The notes below the pieces were generated by a model that saw nothing but the letters and a program-made list of their open reading frames with translations, did no database searches and was not told where the DNA came from. DNA of 64,000 bases from Aquisediminimonas sp031376385. Lineage in GTDB: Bacteria > Pseudomonadota > Alphaproteobacteria > Sphingomonadales > Sphingomonadaceae. The DNA lies in NCBI GenBank assembly GCA_031376385.1, contig JANMDQ010000003.1, positions 1-64,000 on the forward strand, read 5' to 3'. Positions 56,159-64,000 of this stretch are shown here, one piece after another. Each line of letters starts with the position of its first letter. Position 1 is the first letter of the stretch. The position numbers and the translations under genes were made by a program.

Positions 56159-56959
56159 ATGGCGCTTTCGCTAGCCTCTTTATGGACCAACACGCGCAGC
56201 TTCATCCGCCGCGAATCAGCGTTGCTCATTCCACTCGCACTTGCGACGTTTGGCTTGGGGCAGGCGGTCTCGATCCTTGTGTTCGGCATGGCTAATCAAA
56301 GCGGGTGGACCAGTCCCCTGATCATTGCGATGGTCGTTGCCATATTGTGGACGCAGGTTGGATATCTTTCGATATCGGCACTTGTGTTGAGGCCGGGGTC
56401 GAGCGTGGGGGAGGCTTTGTCTAAAGGCCTGTCTCGCTTGCCTGCCTTGGTTGTCATTGCGATTACAGTGGCGCTGCTGATTTCATTTATCACCATCCCT
56501 TTTTCCATCGCCGCGCAGATGAACGGAGTTGACCTCACCAAACCAAGTGCTGCGGCGTCGCTTGTCGTTGCTTTGCCAATCGCGTTCATCATGCTGTTCA
56601 TGTTTGCCAAGCTCTATTTGGTCTTTGCGGCCCTTGTGGACCGCAATGAGGGCGCCATGCGCACCGCCATGCGGGCTTATGCGCTGAGCCGCGGGAAAAC
56701 ATTCATGCTGTTGAGTGTGGCGCTTTTTTTCGTTTTGACGTTCCAATTTGTGCAGTTCTTTGGCGCGCTCATAGCCTCTGCTCTATTCGTTTCGATCTTT
56801 ACTGCTTTAGGATCGCCCATCGGCGGGGCCGTGATGGTCGCGCTGACGGCGGGGATCGCAGCTGCCTTTCCAATGGTTGCCTCGTCGGTTTTTTCAGCTT
56901 TGCTCTACCGGCAGTTGAGCAAGCAAGGGCATATGGGGAGCGACATTGGCGGGCAATAG
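56159..56959 (+). CDS. Multi-pass membrane protein of unknown function
   Basis: 266 aa with six or so membrane helices. The pattern of a long amphipathic loop (RNEGAMRTAMRAYALSRGK) before the last helices resembles the DUF7847/glycerophosphoryl-phosphodiesterase membrane-domain-like family. No catalytic motif is seen. AGGATAA precedes the ATG. Its 3' end overlaps the convergent GNAT gene by 66 bases. Confidence 0.72.
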   Translation: MALSLASLWTNTRSFIRRESALLIPLALATFGLGQAVSILVFGMANQSGWTSPLIIAMVVAILWTQVGYLSISALVLRPGSSVGEALSKGLSRLPALVVIAITVALLISFITIPFSIAAQMNGVDLTKPSAAASLVVALPIAFIMLFMFAKLYLVFAALVDRNEGAMRTAMRAYALSRGKTFMLLSVALFFVLTFQFVQFFGALIASALFVSIFTALGSPIGGAVMVALTAGIAAAFPMVASSVFSALLYRQLSKQGHMGSDIGGQ

Positions 56960-57499
56960 GCCAGTTATGCGCGGGTCGGGGAAGGTCTCCACCGCGCGAG
57001 CATAGGGCGTGAAACCGTTCCGCTGATAGAAACCCAGCGCCGACGGATGATCGAGCGTACAGGTATGCACCCACACCCGTTCCACACCGGGCCGCCAAGC
57101 CTGAGCCAGGCAATACCCCATCAGCCAGCGACCATGACCTTTGCCCGCGAGTTCAGGGACTAAGCCGAAATAGCCTATCTCTGCCTGTCCGCGCTCGCGA
57201 AAATCGAGTTCGAGGATGCCAACTTCAACGCCTTGCCGGTCCATTACGGCCCAGATCGCAATGTTAGGGTCGTGAATGATAGCTTCGACGTCGCTGTCTT
57301 CCATAACGAGTCGCGAAAACCACAGCCAAGGCTCCCCCACGCGGCGGAACAATGTGCGATAGGCAGTGAGTGACGGCTTGACCCATGGGACAAGACGCAG
57401 CGGGGAGTCCGGAAGCGGCCTCAGTCGCGGCTTTTCCAGCATCTCCAGCGACGTGACGATAGTTGCCAGTTGATCCCTGGCAATGGGCGTCAGGCCCAT
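56894..57499 (-). CDS. GNAT-family N-acetyltransferase
   Basis: 201 aa. The acetyl-CoA site is AEIGYFGLVPELAGKGHGRWLMGYCLAQAW (motif A with G-K-G-H-G) and the C-terminal motif B is HPSALGFYQRNGFTPYAR. The substrate is unknown. Its start overlaps the hemF stop by ten bases, forming a trmL-hemF-GNAT operon. The 3' end overlaps the convergent membrane-protein gene by 66 bases. Confidence 0.88.
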   Translation of the reverse strand: MGLTPIARDQLATIVTSLEMLEKPRLRPLPDSPLRLVPWVKPSLTAYRTLFRRVGEPWLWFSRLVMEDSDVEAIIHDPNIAIWAVMDRQGVEVGILELDFRERGQAEIGYFGLVPELAGKGHGRWLMGYCLAQAWRPGVERVWVHTCTLDHPSALGFYQRNGFTPYARAVETFPDPRITGLLPANVAPHMPLLAQLPVEQS

Positions 57500-58332
57500 G
57501 TCGCTACCGGCGGCAGGCTCATCAGAATCGCGTCGATATTGCCGCCCGTTTTCAGGCCAAATAATGTGCCGCGATCATGGACGAGGTTGAACTCCGCATA
57601 GCGTCCGCGCCATGCGAGTTGTTGGGCCTTATCAGCGTCAGTAAAGCTTTGCTGCATCCGTTTGCGGACTAGGGCAGGGTAAATGCTGAGGAACGCTTTG
57701 CCAACATCGCGCGTCAACGCGAACGTAGCATCGAAATCCCCGTCCATATGATCATAGAATATCCCGCCGACGCCGCGGTGCACGTTGCGGTGGGGAATCC
57801 AGAAATAATCATCCGCCCATTTTTTGAATCGGGGATAATCCGCCACCGGGTGTGGATCACATGCGGCTTTCATCGCGGCGTGAAATTCCTCAGTATCTTT
57901 CTCGTAGGGCAGGGGCGGGTTCAAATCCGCTCCGCCACCAAACCAGCGTTTCTGCGTCACGAGAAAACGGCAGTTCATATGCACAGCGGGTACATGCGGG
58001 TTGGCCATATGCGCGACAAGGCTGATGCCAGTTGCGAAAAATTCCGGGTGATCCTCCGCGCCGTGGATATTTTTGGCAAATTCAGGGGAGAATGCGCCGC
58101 CGACGGTGGAGACATTGACGCCCACTTTTTCAAACACGTTGCCTTTCATCAGGCCCTGCACGCCGCCGCCGCTGTCTCCGCTCTCGTCATCATCGCGGTT
58201 CCAAGGGGTGTAGGCGAAGCATGCGTTGCTGCCCGATTCGCGCTCAATATTCTCAAATTCGGCACAGATTTGGGTTCGCAGGTTTTCAAACCAAGCGCGG
58301 GCCGCAGCTTGCTCGGCATCTAACTTGATCAT
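57490..58332 (-). CDS. hemF: Oxygen-dependent coproporphyrinogen III oxidase
   Basis: 280 aa; oxidative decarboxylation of coproporphyrinogen III in haem synthesis. HMNCRFLV...RWFGGGADLNPPLPYE, GVGGIFYDHM and RGRYAEFNLVHDRGTLFGLKTGGN are the conserved blocks, with the catalytic His and Asp. ATG 58332 is preceded by GGAGG and gives the family start. ATGA overlap with trmL. hemD lies at the right edge of the window, not co-transcribed. Confidence 0.97.
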   Translation of the reverse strand: MIKLDAEQAAARAWFENLRTQICAEFENIERESGSNACFAYTPWNRDDDESGDSGGGVQGLMKGNVFEKVGVNVSTVGGAFSPEFAKNIHGAEDHPEFFATGISLVAHMANPHVPAVHMNCRFLVTQKRWFGGGADLNPPLPYEKDTEEFHAAMKAACDPHPVADYPRFKKWADDYFWIPHRNVHRGVGGIFYDHMDGDFDATFALTRDVGKAFLSIYPALVRKRMQQSFTDADKAQQLAWRGRYAEFNLVHDRGTLFGLKTGGNIDAILMSLPPVATWA

Positions 58333-58778
58333 GCGGGAAATCCTCCGGTCTGGCGCAGTGCTTCGGACAGCGCGATGCCTGTTGCGACTGAGATATTCAA
58401 GGATCGCATGGCGGGAATAAGCGGAATACGCACCTGTGCGTCGCATGTGGCGCGAACTTCATTTGGAACACCAGCACTTTCCTGACCCATGAGGAGGATG
58501 TCGTCTGATGCAAAGTCGTAATCGGGAAGGCGGACCGCGGCTTTGGAGGACAACAAAACCAGTCGACCGCCTGTTTGCGCGCGAAACGTGGCCCAATCGA
58601 CGTGGCGTGTGATACGGACGTGATCGGCATAATCCATGCCTGCCCGCTTGAGTCGTTTGTCGGAAAATACAAATCCGCACGGCTCAATGATATCGACACC
58701 CACGTCAAAGCAGGCTGCGAGCCTGAGCACCGCCCCGACATTTCCGGGGATTTCAGGCTGATATAACGCAATCCGCAT
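58329..58778 (-). CDS. trmL: tRNA (cytidine/uridine-34-2'-O)-methyltransferase
   Basis: 149 aa SPOUT methyltransferase that methylates the wobble ribose of tRNA-Leu. The start MRIALYQPEIPGNVGAVLRL and the trefoil-knot blocks LLMGQESAGVPNEV and IPLIPAMRSLNISVATGIALSEALRQ match TrmL. ATG 58778 chosen; the longer frame upstream is not conserved. Leads the trmL-hemF-GNAT operon. Confidence 0.95.
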   Translation of the reverse strand: MRIALYQPEIPGNVGAVLRLAACFDVGVDIIEPCGFVFSDKRLKRAGMDYADHVRITRHVDWATFRAQTGGRLVLLSSKAAVRLPDYDFASDDILLMGQESAGVPNEVRATCDAQVRIPLIPAMRSLNISVATGIALSEALRQTGGFPA

Positions 58779-58968
58779 ATGTAACTGATAGCGATTGCGC
58801 GGCGTGCACTCAACACCACTGATTTCGCTGGTTGCATTGATGTGCAGCATTGCTATGAGCGCCTCGACTTGCTCGATGGTGGGCAAGGGGGTCTAGTCTT
58901 AATTGCGTATTCCGTTCCTAGGGATATGATTGTAACACAGCCCCAATCGAAATTGGACAGGCTCAGGA

Positions 58969-59535
58969 ATGGCTACCGTCGAACAAATTCAAACAGCTGA
59001 AACAGGCGGCACCGCTCCTGTGCGTCGCCGCGACTTCATCAACATCGCAGCGGTGAGCTTTGCAGGTGTTGGCGCCGGGGCAATTGTGTTGCCGCTGATC
59101 AATCAGATGAACCCGTCGGCAGATGTTCTTGCGCTTGCATCAATTGAAGTTGATGTGGCAGCGATTGAGCCCGGCCAAGCGATCAAAACTGAATTTCGCA
59201 AACAGCCATTGTTCATCCGTCATCTTACTGCTGATGAAATTACCGCTGCCAATAAAGTCGATGTCGCTACGTTAAGGGATCCGCAGACGCTGGCTGAGCG
59301 CACACGACCCGGTAAGGAGGCCTATTTGATCACAATGGGCGTCTGCACCCATTTGGGTTGCGTTCCCCTCGGCGCAGCCGCCGGCGAAGTGAAGGGTGAA
59401 TTTGGCGGATATTTCTGCCCCTGCCATGGGTCGCATTATGACACGGCAGCGCGTGTTCGCAAAGGTCCAGCACCCTATAACCTAATGGTTCCGGAATATG
59501 CGTTTCAATCTGATACTCTTGTGAAAATCGGCTGA
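58969..59535 (+). CDS. petA: Ubiquinol-cytochrome c reductase Rieske iron-sulfur subunit
   Basis: 188 aa. A Tat-type signal anchor (RRRDFINIAAVSFAGVGAGAIVLPL) is followed by the Rieske domain with CTHLGC and CPCHGSHYD, two Cys and two His for the 2Fe-2S cluster. The C-terminal GPAPYNLMVPEY is normal. It takes electrons from ubiquinol at the periplasmic side. First gene of petABC; promoter in the 190-base gap to trmL. Confidence 0.97.
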   Translation: MATVEQIQTAETGGTAPVRRRDFINIAAVSFAGVGAGAIVLPLINQMNPSADVLALASIEVDVAAIEPGQAIKTEFRKQPLFIRHLTADEITAANKVDVATLRDPQTLAERTRPGKEAYLITMGVCTHLGCVPLGAAAGEVKGEFGGYFCPCHGSHYDTAARVRKGPAPYNLMVPEYAFQSDTLVKIG

Positions 59536-59545
59536 GGATAATGTC

Positions 59546-60856
59546 ATGAGCTTTCCCTGGGCAAAAAATTACCAACCAACGCATCCCTTGATGCAATATA
59601 TGGATGAGAAGCTGCCCCTGCCGCGTCTCATCTATAATGCTGTGGGTGCTGGTTACCCGGTGCCGCGCAACTTGAATTTCTTTTGGAATTTCGGTGTGCT
59701 TGCCGGGATGGCGCTGATGATTCAGATCATCACGGGTATCGTTTTGGGTATGCATTACGCAGCAAACGGCCTTGTGGCGTTCAATTCGGTCGAACATATC
59801 ATGCGTGATGTGAACAGTGGTTGGCTTATCCGCTACGTGCACATGAACGGCGCTTCGATGTTCTTCATCGTGGTTTATTTCCACATTTTCCGGGGGTTAT
59901 TCTACGGATCCTACAAGCCTCCGAGGGAGGTGATCTGGCTGCTTGGCCTCGTCATTTTCCTTCTTATCATGGCCACAGCGTTTATGGGTTATGTGCTTCC
60001 GTGGGGCCAAATGAGCTTCTGGGGCGCCAAAGTGATCACTGGTTTGTTTGGCGCGATCCCGCTGATCGGCGAACCCATTCAAACTTGGCTGATCGGCGGC
60101 TTTGCGCCTGACAATGCAACGCTCAATCGATTCTTCTCGCTGCACTTTGTGTTGCCATTTGTGACGCTTGGCGTCGTGATCTTACACGTGTGGGCGCTGC
60201 ACATCCCGGGATCGTCCAACCCAACTGGAGTGAGCGTAAAGACCGAGCAGGACACTGTTCCGTTCCACCCCTATTATACCGCTAAAGACGGCTTTGGAGT
60301 TGGCCTGTTCATGCTGCTGTTCGCAGGCCTTGTATTCTTTGCGCCCAACCTGCTCGGCCATCCGGACAATTACATTCCGGCCAACCCGCTTTCCACTCCA
60401 GCGCACATTGTTCCTGAATGGTATTTTTGGCCCTTCTACGCGATCTTGCGCGCCTTCACTTTTGATTTCTTCTTTATCCCTGCAAAGCTGCTCGGTGTGA
60501 TCGCGATGTTTGCGTCAATCCTTCTGCTGCTGTTCTTGCCGTGGATAGATACGTCACCAGTGCGGTCCGGCCATTATCGTCCGATGTTCCGCAAATTCTT
60601 CTGGTTCGGCCTCATCCCGTGCATCATCGTGCTGGGCTATTGCGGCGGCGCACCAGCGGAACCAATGTACGTTCTCGCAAGTCAGATTGGTGCGGCTTAT
60701 TATTTCGCACATTTCCTGATCATCTTGCCGATCATATCGCGGATAGAAACCACATTGCCATTGCCGACATCCATCACGGAATCGGTGCTGAGCAAGTATA
60801 AAGCCCCTGCGTTTGCGCCGTCAGGCTCTGGCCCGACATTGCAGCCTGCAGAGTAA
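59546..60856 (+). CDS. petB: Ubiquinol-cytochrome c reductase cytochrome b
   Basis: 436 aa, eight membrane helices. Haem-ligating His pairs are in helices two and four (GMHYAANG, VHMNGASMFFIVVYFHIFRG and FVTLGVVILHVWALHIPGS), with the PEWY motif (HIVPEWYFWPFYAIL) for quinol oxidation. Intact. Ten bases after petA. Confidence 0.97.
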   Translation: MSFPWAKNYQPTHPLMQYMDEKLPLPRLIYNAVGAGYPVPRNLNFFWNFGVLAGMALMIQIITGIVLGMHYAANGLVAFNSVEHIMRDVNSGWLIRYVHMNGASMFFIVVYFHIFRGLFYGSYKPPREVIWLLGLVIFLLIMATAFMGYVLPWGQMSFWGAKVITGLFGAIPLIGEPIQTWLIGGFAPDNATLNRFFSLHFVLPFVTLGVVILHVWALHIPGSSNPTGVSVKTEQDTVPFHPYYTAKDGFGVGLFMLLFAGLVFFAPNLLGHPDNYIPANPLSTPAHIVPEWYFWPFYAILRAFTFDFFFIPAKLLGVIAMFASILLLLFLPWIDTSPVRSGHYRPMFRKFFWFGLIPCIIVLGYCGGAPAEPMYVLASQIGAAYYFAHFLIILPIISRIETTLPLPTSITESVLSKYKAPAFAPSGSGPTLQPAE

Positions 60857-60867
60857 GGATAGACTTC

Positions 60868-61719
60868 ATGGTTCGCCCAATCGCCTTTTTAGTCGGTCTG
60901 TTCTTTGCAGGCGTGATGATGTATTCTGCTCTCCGTAGCGGGATTGATATGATCGGGGATGAAAGTCTGCCGACGGCGGAAAAGGTATTTCACCTTCATC
61001 CCAAGGAAGTTGAGTTTGCCCATAACGGTCCACTCGGCAAATTTGACCGGGCGCAGTTGCAGCGCGGCTTTCAGGTTTACAAGGAAGTTTGTTCGTCTTG
61101 TCACAGCCTGAAGCTCGTATCGTTCCGCGACCTTGCTGATATTGGCTACAGTGAAGGTCAGATTAAGAGCATCGCGGCAGACTACACGATTGAAACGCCG
61201 ACGATTAACCCGGAAACCGGCGAAGCTGCCACGCGCAAATCGATTGCAGCAGACAAGATTCCATGGAACTTCGCCAATGAAACTGCAGCGCGCGCGGCGA
61301 ATAACAATGCATTGCCGCCGGATTTGTCGCTGATCACCAAGGCGCGCCACGAAGGCCCGGAGTACGTTTATTCGTTGCTGACCGGATATAAGGATGAACA
61401 GCCTGCCGAGTTGCTAAAGAGCTACCCGGACTCCAAAACGGGTGATGGCCTTCACTATAATCCTTATTTCGCGAACCTGAATATCGCGATGGCGGCTCCA
61501 TTGGTGGCTGATGAGCAGGTCACTTACGGGGCGGGTGCGCCAAAACCAACTGTGGATCAGATGGCCAAGGACGTATCTGCATTCTTGACATGGACCGCAG
61601 AGCCGAAATTGGAAGATCGCAAGCAAGTTGGTTTGGCTGTATTTCTCTTTTTGCTGGCTTTCACATGGCTTGCCTGGATGAGCTATCAGAATATCTGGGC
61701 TGACAAGAAAAAGGTCTGA
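60868..61719 (+). CDS. petC: Ubiquinol-cytochrome c reductase cytochrome c1
   Basis: 283 aa. The N-terminal signal/anchor MVRPIAFLVGLFFAGVMMYSA, the haem-c motif CSSCH (about residue 75), the axial Met region NIAMAAPL and a C-terminal membrane anchor LAVFLFLLAFTWLAWM are present. It passes electrons to soluble or bound cytochrome c. Eleven bases after petB; strong terminator after the stop. Confidence 0.96.
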   Translation: MVRPIAFLVGLFFAGVMMYSALRSGIDMIGDESLPTAEKVFHLHPKEVEFAHNGPLGKFDRAQLQRGFQVYKEVCSSCHSLKLVSFRDLADIGYSEGQIKSIAADYTIETPTINPETGEAATRKSIAADKIPWNFANETAARAANNNALPPDLSLITKARHEGPEYVYSLLTGYKDEQPAELLKSYPDSKTGDGLHYNPYFANLNIAMAAPLVADEQVTYGAGAPKPTVDQMAKDVSAFLTWTAEPKLEDRKQVGLAVFLFLLAFTWLAWMSYQNIWADKKKV

Positions 61720-61740
61720 ATTTTTGACAGACAAGATACA

Positions 61741-61770
61741 AAAAAGGCCGGGAGCGATCCCGGCCTTTTT
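61741..61770. terminator. Bidirectional Rho-independent terminator
   Basis: AAAAAGGCCGGGA (61741-61753) and TCCCGGCCTTTTT (61758-61770) are perfect arms around GCGA, with A-run and T-run at each end. It serves petABC on the plus strand and the ferredoxin gene on the minus strand. Confidence 0.92.
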
Positions 61771-61791
61771 TTGTTGTTACGAACAAGTCTC

Positions 61792-62109
61792 TTAGTCCTC
61801 CTGCGCCAGCGTAACTCGCAAACCGTCCAGCCCATCGCCAAACGGAATCTGGCAGGATAGTCGTGACGTCGCGTCGCGGTGGCTGGAACTATCCAGCAGG
61901 TCATTCTCATCTTCGCCCAGTGGAGCGATCTTGTCGGCAAAGGCGGGGTCAATATGCACATGGCACGTCGCACAGGAACAGCATCCGCCGCACAGTGCCA
62001 ACAGCTCATCAAACCCAGCGTCGCGGATGATTTCCATCACAGAAAGGCCTGACTGACCCTCAACTTCTTTTTCAGTACCGTCGCGTGTGACCACAATCAT
62101 TTTTGCCAT
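61792..62109 (-). CDS. 2Fe-2S ferredoxin (adrenodoxin/ISC type)
   Basis: 105 aa. The cluster ligands are CGGCCSCATC-type (C-x5-C-x2-C) with the fourth Cys in RLSCQIPF; HVHIDP and the acidic EDENDLLD block are typical of adrenodoxin-like ferredoxins. It probably carries electrons to a P450 or for Fe-S assembly; no partner gene adjoins. ATG 62109 lies eight bases after AGGGGA; the longer frame adds two residues only. Confidence 0.92.
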   Translation of the reverse strand: MAKMIVVTRDGTEKEVEGQSGLSVMEIIRDAGFDELLALCGGCCSCATCHVHIDPAFADKIAPLGEDENDLLDSSSHRDATSRLSCQIPFGDGLDGLRVTLAQED

Positions 62110-62190
62110 GTGCAAATTCCCCTGTAGGTTGCAATTTCAATTGAAGGCGTCGCTAAAGCGCAAACTTAAAATACGCAAGGGAGCAGTAAG

Positions 62191-62808
62191 GTGGGACTAT
62201 CACAAGCGGCATTGGATCAAGCGGTTGCGGCTGCCGCGCAAATTGAACCGCGTTTTTCGGTGACGCTGGAACGGATAGGCCTTCCCGAAACCCGGTCTCG
62301 CCCGCGCGGCTACGAAACGATCTTACGCACGATCGTTGGCCAACAAGTGAGTGTTAAGGCCGCTGCGTCCATTTGGCGTAAGTTGGAGGAGGGGATTGGC
62401 GATTTATCAGACCCCGCTGTCATCCTTGCATCCGGAGAAGATGCATTGCGGGCGTGCGGCCTGTCTCGGCAAAAGCAATCTTATGCCCATAGCCTTGCCG
62501 CGCTTGTTGTGTCGGGGGAACTTGACCTGCACAATCTGCCCGAGGATGATGAAGAGGCGATTGCTCTCCTCACCCGCGCAAAAGGCATTGGCCGCTGGTC
62601 AGCGGAGATTTACCTGCTGTTTGCCGAAGGGCGTGCTGATATTTGGCCCGCCGGGGATCTGGCCATTCAAATCGCAATTGGACGAATGCTGGGGATGGAG
62701 GCTCGTCCGTCTGAAAAAGTCACGCGCAATTTGGCCGAGGCATGGCGACCCTACCGGGGGGGCGTGGCTATATTCGCGTGGCATGAATATAATATTCAGG
62801 CGATTTAG
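62191..62808 (+). CDS. DNA-3-methyladenine glycosylase (HhH-GPD family)
   Basis: 205 aa; base-excision repair of alkylated purines. The helix-hairpin-helix AKGIGRWSAEIYLLF and the catalytic Asp in IWPAGDLAIQIA are the AlkA-type HhH-GPD signature; TIVGQQVSVKAAASIWRKLEE is the usual N-terminal block. GTG start with GGGAG upstream. Overlaps the convergent mitofilin-like gene by four bases. Confidence 0.92.
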   Translation: MGLSQAALDQAVAAAAQIEPRFSVTLERIGLPETRSRPRGYETILRTIVGQQVSVKAAASIWRKLEEGIGDLSDPAVILASGEDALRACGLSRQKQSYAHSLAALVVSGELDLHNLPEDDEEAIALLTRAKGIGRWSAEIYLLFAEGRADIWPAGDLAIQIAIGRMLGMEARPSEKVTRNLAEAWRPYRGGVAIFAWHEYNIQAI

Positions 62809-63674
62809 ATCGCGTCCGGCTGCCCCATAACCGGAGCGGGCTTAGGTTCGGGCAGAACCATAACTGGCGCAGCCGCCTCGGTGGGTGCCGTCGAATAGGC
62901 TTTCGCCTCCAACGCATCGACAGCTTGAATCGCCGCCGCATAGCGTTTTGCTTTCACCATCCAATCAGCAGCTGTCGCGCGGTTTGGGGTTTGACTGACT
63001 GCTTCTAAGGCGGCTGCCACATTGCCTGTTTTTAGAGCGGCTTTGGCCTGTGCGACGAGAGCTGCAGGATCGTCAGACTTGGTTTTGCCATCACGCACCG
63101 TGACCAAGTTGGACAGGCTGTTGCTGATCCGCGCCCACCACTTGTCGCCTGATCCGGATAAGGCAGGGGCCAGCGCCTCAAATTCACTATTCAGGGTCGT
63201 AAGTGTCACAGGCTGTTTTGCAGCTGAGGCAATCGCAGTTACAAGATAGGGTGCATCCGCCCCAAACTGGCGCTCGAACTCGCCCTGAAGCCCGCCAAGT
63301 CCACGACCGGCCTCAATTGCACGCCGCGCCGCAAGGGCGAGCATGACACGGCTTAGCTGCGTGTTGGGTCCAGCACCGCCTGAGTCGCCTGAGGCTTCCG
63401 CGCGCGCCAATCGTCCTTCAATTGCGGCGATGCGAGCCGCAACATCTGCGGCCATAGGTGGTGGCGCAACAGCAGTAGAAGGCGATGTCGCAATTTTGAC
63501 CGGATCAATGGCAATCGGTTCTGGCGCGGGCTGAGACACTAACTGAGTTCCAAATTCAGTGCTGGTCAATATCCATGCCGTGGCCGCCACCCCACCCACG
63601 AAGAATAAGGTCGGCAGGATGAGTGAGCGACCAATGGTACGGCGTGGCGGCGTGGAAGGCGATCCATCAGTCAT
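62805..63674 (-). CDS. Mitofilin-like single-pass membrane protein
   Basis: 289 aa. One N-terminal membrane helix (LILPTLFFVGGVAATAWIL), a Pro/Ala linker, a coiled coil (ADVAARIAAIEGRLARAEA) and a helical C-terminal domain of TPR-like pairs. This layout is that of the alphaproteobacterial mitofilin/Mic60-like protein, whose gene usually follows hemD, as it does here. In other alphaproteobacteria it has been linked to inner-membrane shape. TGAATG junction with hemD. Confidence 0.82.
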   Translation of the reverse strand: MTDGSPSTPPRRTIGRSLILPTLFFVGGVAATAWILTSTEFGTQLVSQPAPEPIAIDPVKIATSPSTAVAPPPMAADVAARIAAIEGRLARAEASGDSGGAGPNTQLSRVMLALAARRAIEAGRGLGGLQGEFERQFGADAPYLVTAIASAAKQPVTLTTLNSEFEALAPALSGSGDKWWARISNSLSNLVTVRDGKTKSDDPAALVAQAKAALKTGNVAAALEAVSQTPNRATAADWMVKAKRYAAAIQAVDALEAKAYSTAPTEAAAPVMVLPEPKPAPVMGQPDAI

Positions 63675-64000
63675 TCAAACAACCCTGTCATATTTTGCAG
63701 CTATCTCAACTGCCGCATCAATCATCGCTTCATCGCGCGGATGGGCAGCAAGTGCAACTGCTTCCCAGCCAGAGCCAGCCGCCATCGCGACTTTGGCACT
63801 GATTGCGACAATTGATATTCGGTCAATTTTCGCACTTTTGGCCAAGTCTCGAAAAAATGTGGCCGCTCGCGCCGAATGAAGCAGGACGATGGGGCCCTGT
63901 TCTAAGATGGCCCAGAACGGGGGCGGTGACGCAATCGGGCGGCTCCGATATACGGTGATTTGATCTATAATGTGGCTGTTTGGGGAAAGCAGCGTTGCAT
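63675..64000 (-). CDS. hemD: Uroporphyrinogen-III synthase, C-terminal part (cut by window edge)
   Basis: About 108 C-terminal residues are visible, including IIDQITVYRSRP, FWAILEQGPIVLLHSARAA and ISIVAISAKVAMAAGSGW, then AAHPRDEAMIDAAVEIAAKYDRVV and the stop. These fit HemD, which closes and inverts ring D of the haem precursor. The frame is open to the window edge. The mitofilin-like gene follows without a gap. Confidence 0.85.
   Translation of the reverse strand, partial: ATLLSPNSHIIDQITVYRSRPIASPPPFWAILEQGPIVLLHSARAATFFRDLAKSAKIDRISIVAISAKVAMAAGSGWEAVALAAHPRDEAMIDAAVEIAAKYDRVV

Overview
The window reads as a chromosomal segment of an alphaproteobacterium, most probably a sphingomonad (Sphingomonadales, near Sphingorhabdus/Sphingopyxis-type genomes). 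This is inferred from gcrA, a single bifunctional Rsh, a petABC cytochrome bc1 operon, a full nuoA-N set, a large TonB-dependent receptor, frequent GTG starts, and many short palindromic repeats. No taxon was looked up.

Layout. 1-161: start of an acyl-CoA synthetase gene. 228-10899: a propionyl-CoA to succinyl-CoA locus: an acyl-CoA-responsive XRE regulator, pccB, mce, an enoyl-CoA hydratase, methylmalonyl-CoA mutase and pccA. It is broken up by small ORFs, palindromic repeats, a frameshifted GIY-YIG gene, an mce remnant and a bioB remnant. 10933-15507: csaA, a GFA protein, a cyclase-family hydrolase and a TonB receptor. 15769-19014: folE, rsh and a YbjN-like protein. 19224-35306: the complete complex I operon nuoA-N, with four small accessory ORFs and five palindromic repeats lodged at gene junctions. 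35303-40563: cytoplasmic alpha-galactosidase, SSS-family symporter and glycerol kinase, which fits use of a galactosyl-glycerol. 40631-44363: HPPD, a coupled VOC protein, a carotenoid-cleavage-type oxygenase and a TetR repressor. 45006-48658: GreA-like protein, tRNA-Arg(CCG), DUF1295 enzyme, gcrA and an ABC-2 permease. 48792-52016: argD, argF, hslO. 52749-54073: queC, queE. 54273-58778: envelope proteins, lipB, a membrane protein, GNAT, hemF, trmL. 58969-61719: petABC. 61792-64000: ferredoxin, DNA glycosylase, mitofilin-like protein and the 3' part of hemD.

The most unusual signal is structural. In the propionate and nuo operons, small and relatively AT-rich ORFs sit exactly at stop/start junctions and often overlap both neighbours (ATGA, GTGA, TAATG). 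At least four palindromic repeats from three families (nuoB/C, nuoG/H, nuoJ/K, argD/F) lie between two copies of what looks like the ancestral stop/start overlap. At nuoD/nuoE the junction is present twice, with a different small ORF in each copy and a diverged nuoE 5' fragment left behind; a similar remnant of mce lies behind pccB. This suggests that operon junctions act as exchangeable cassette sites that preserve translational coupling. The mechanism is inference. No CRISPR array, complete insertion sequence or prophage was seen.
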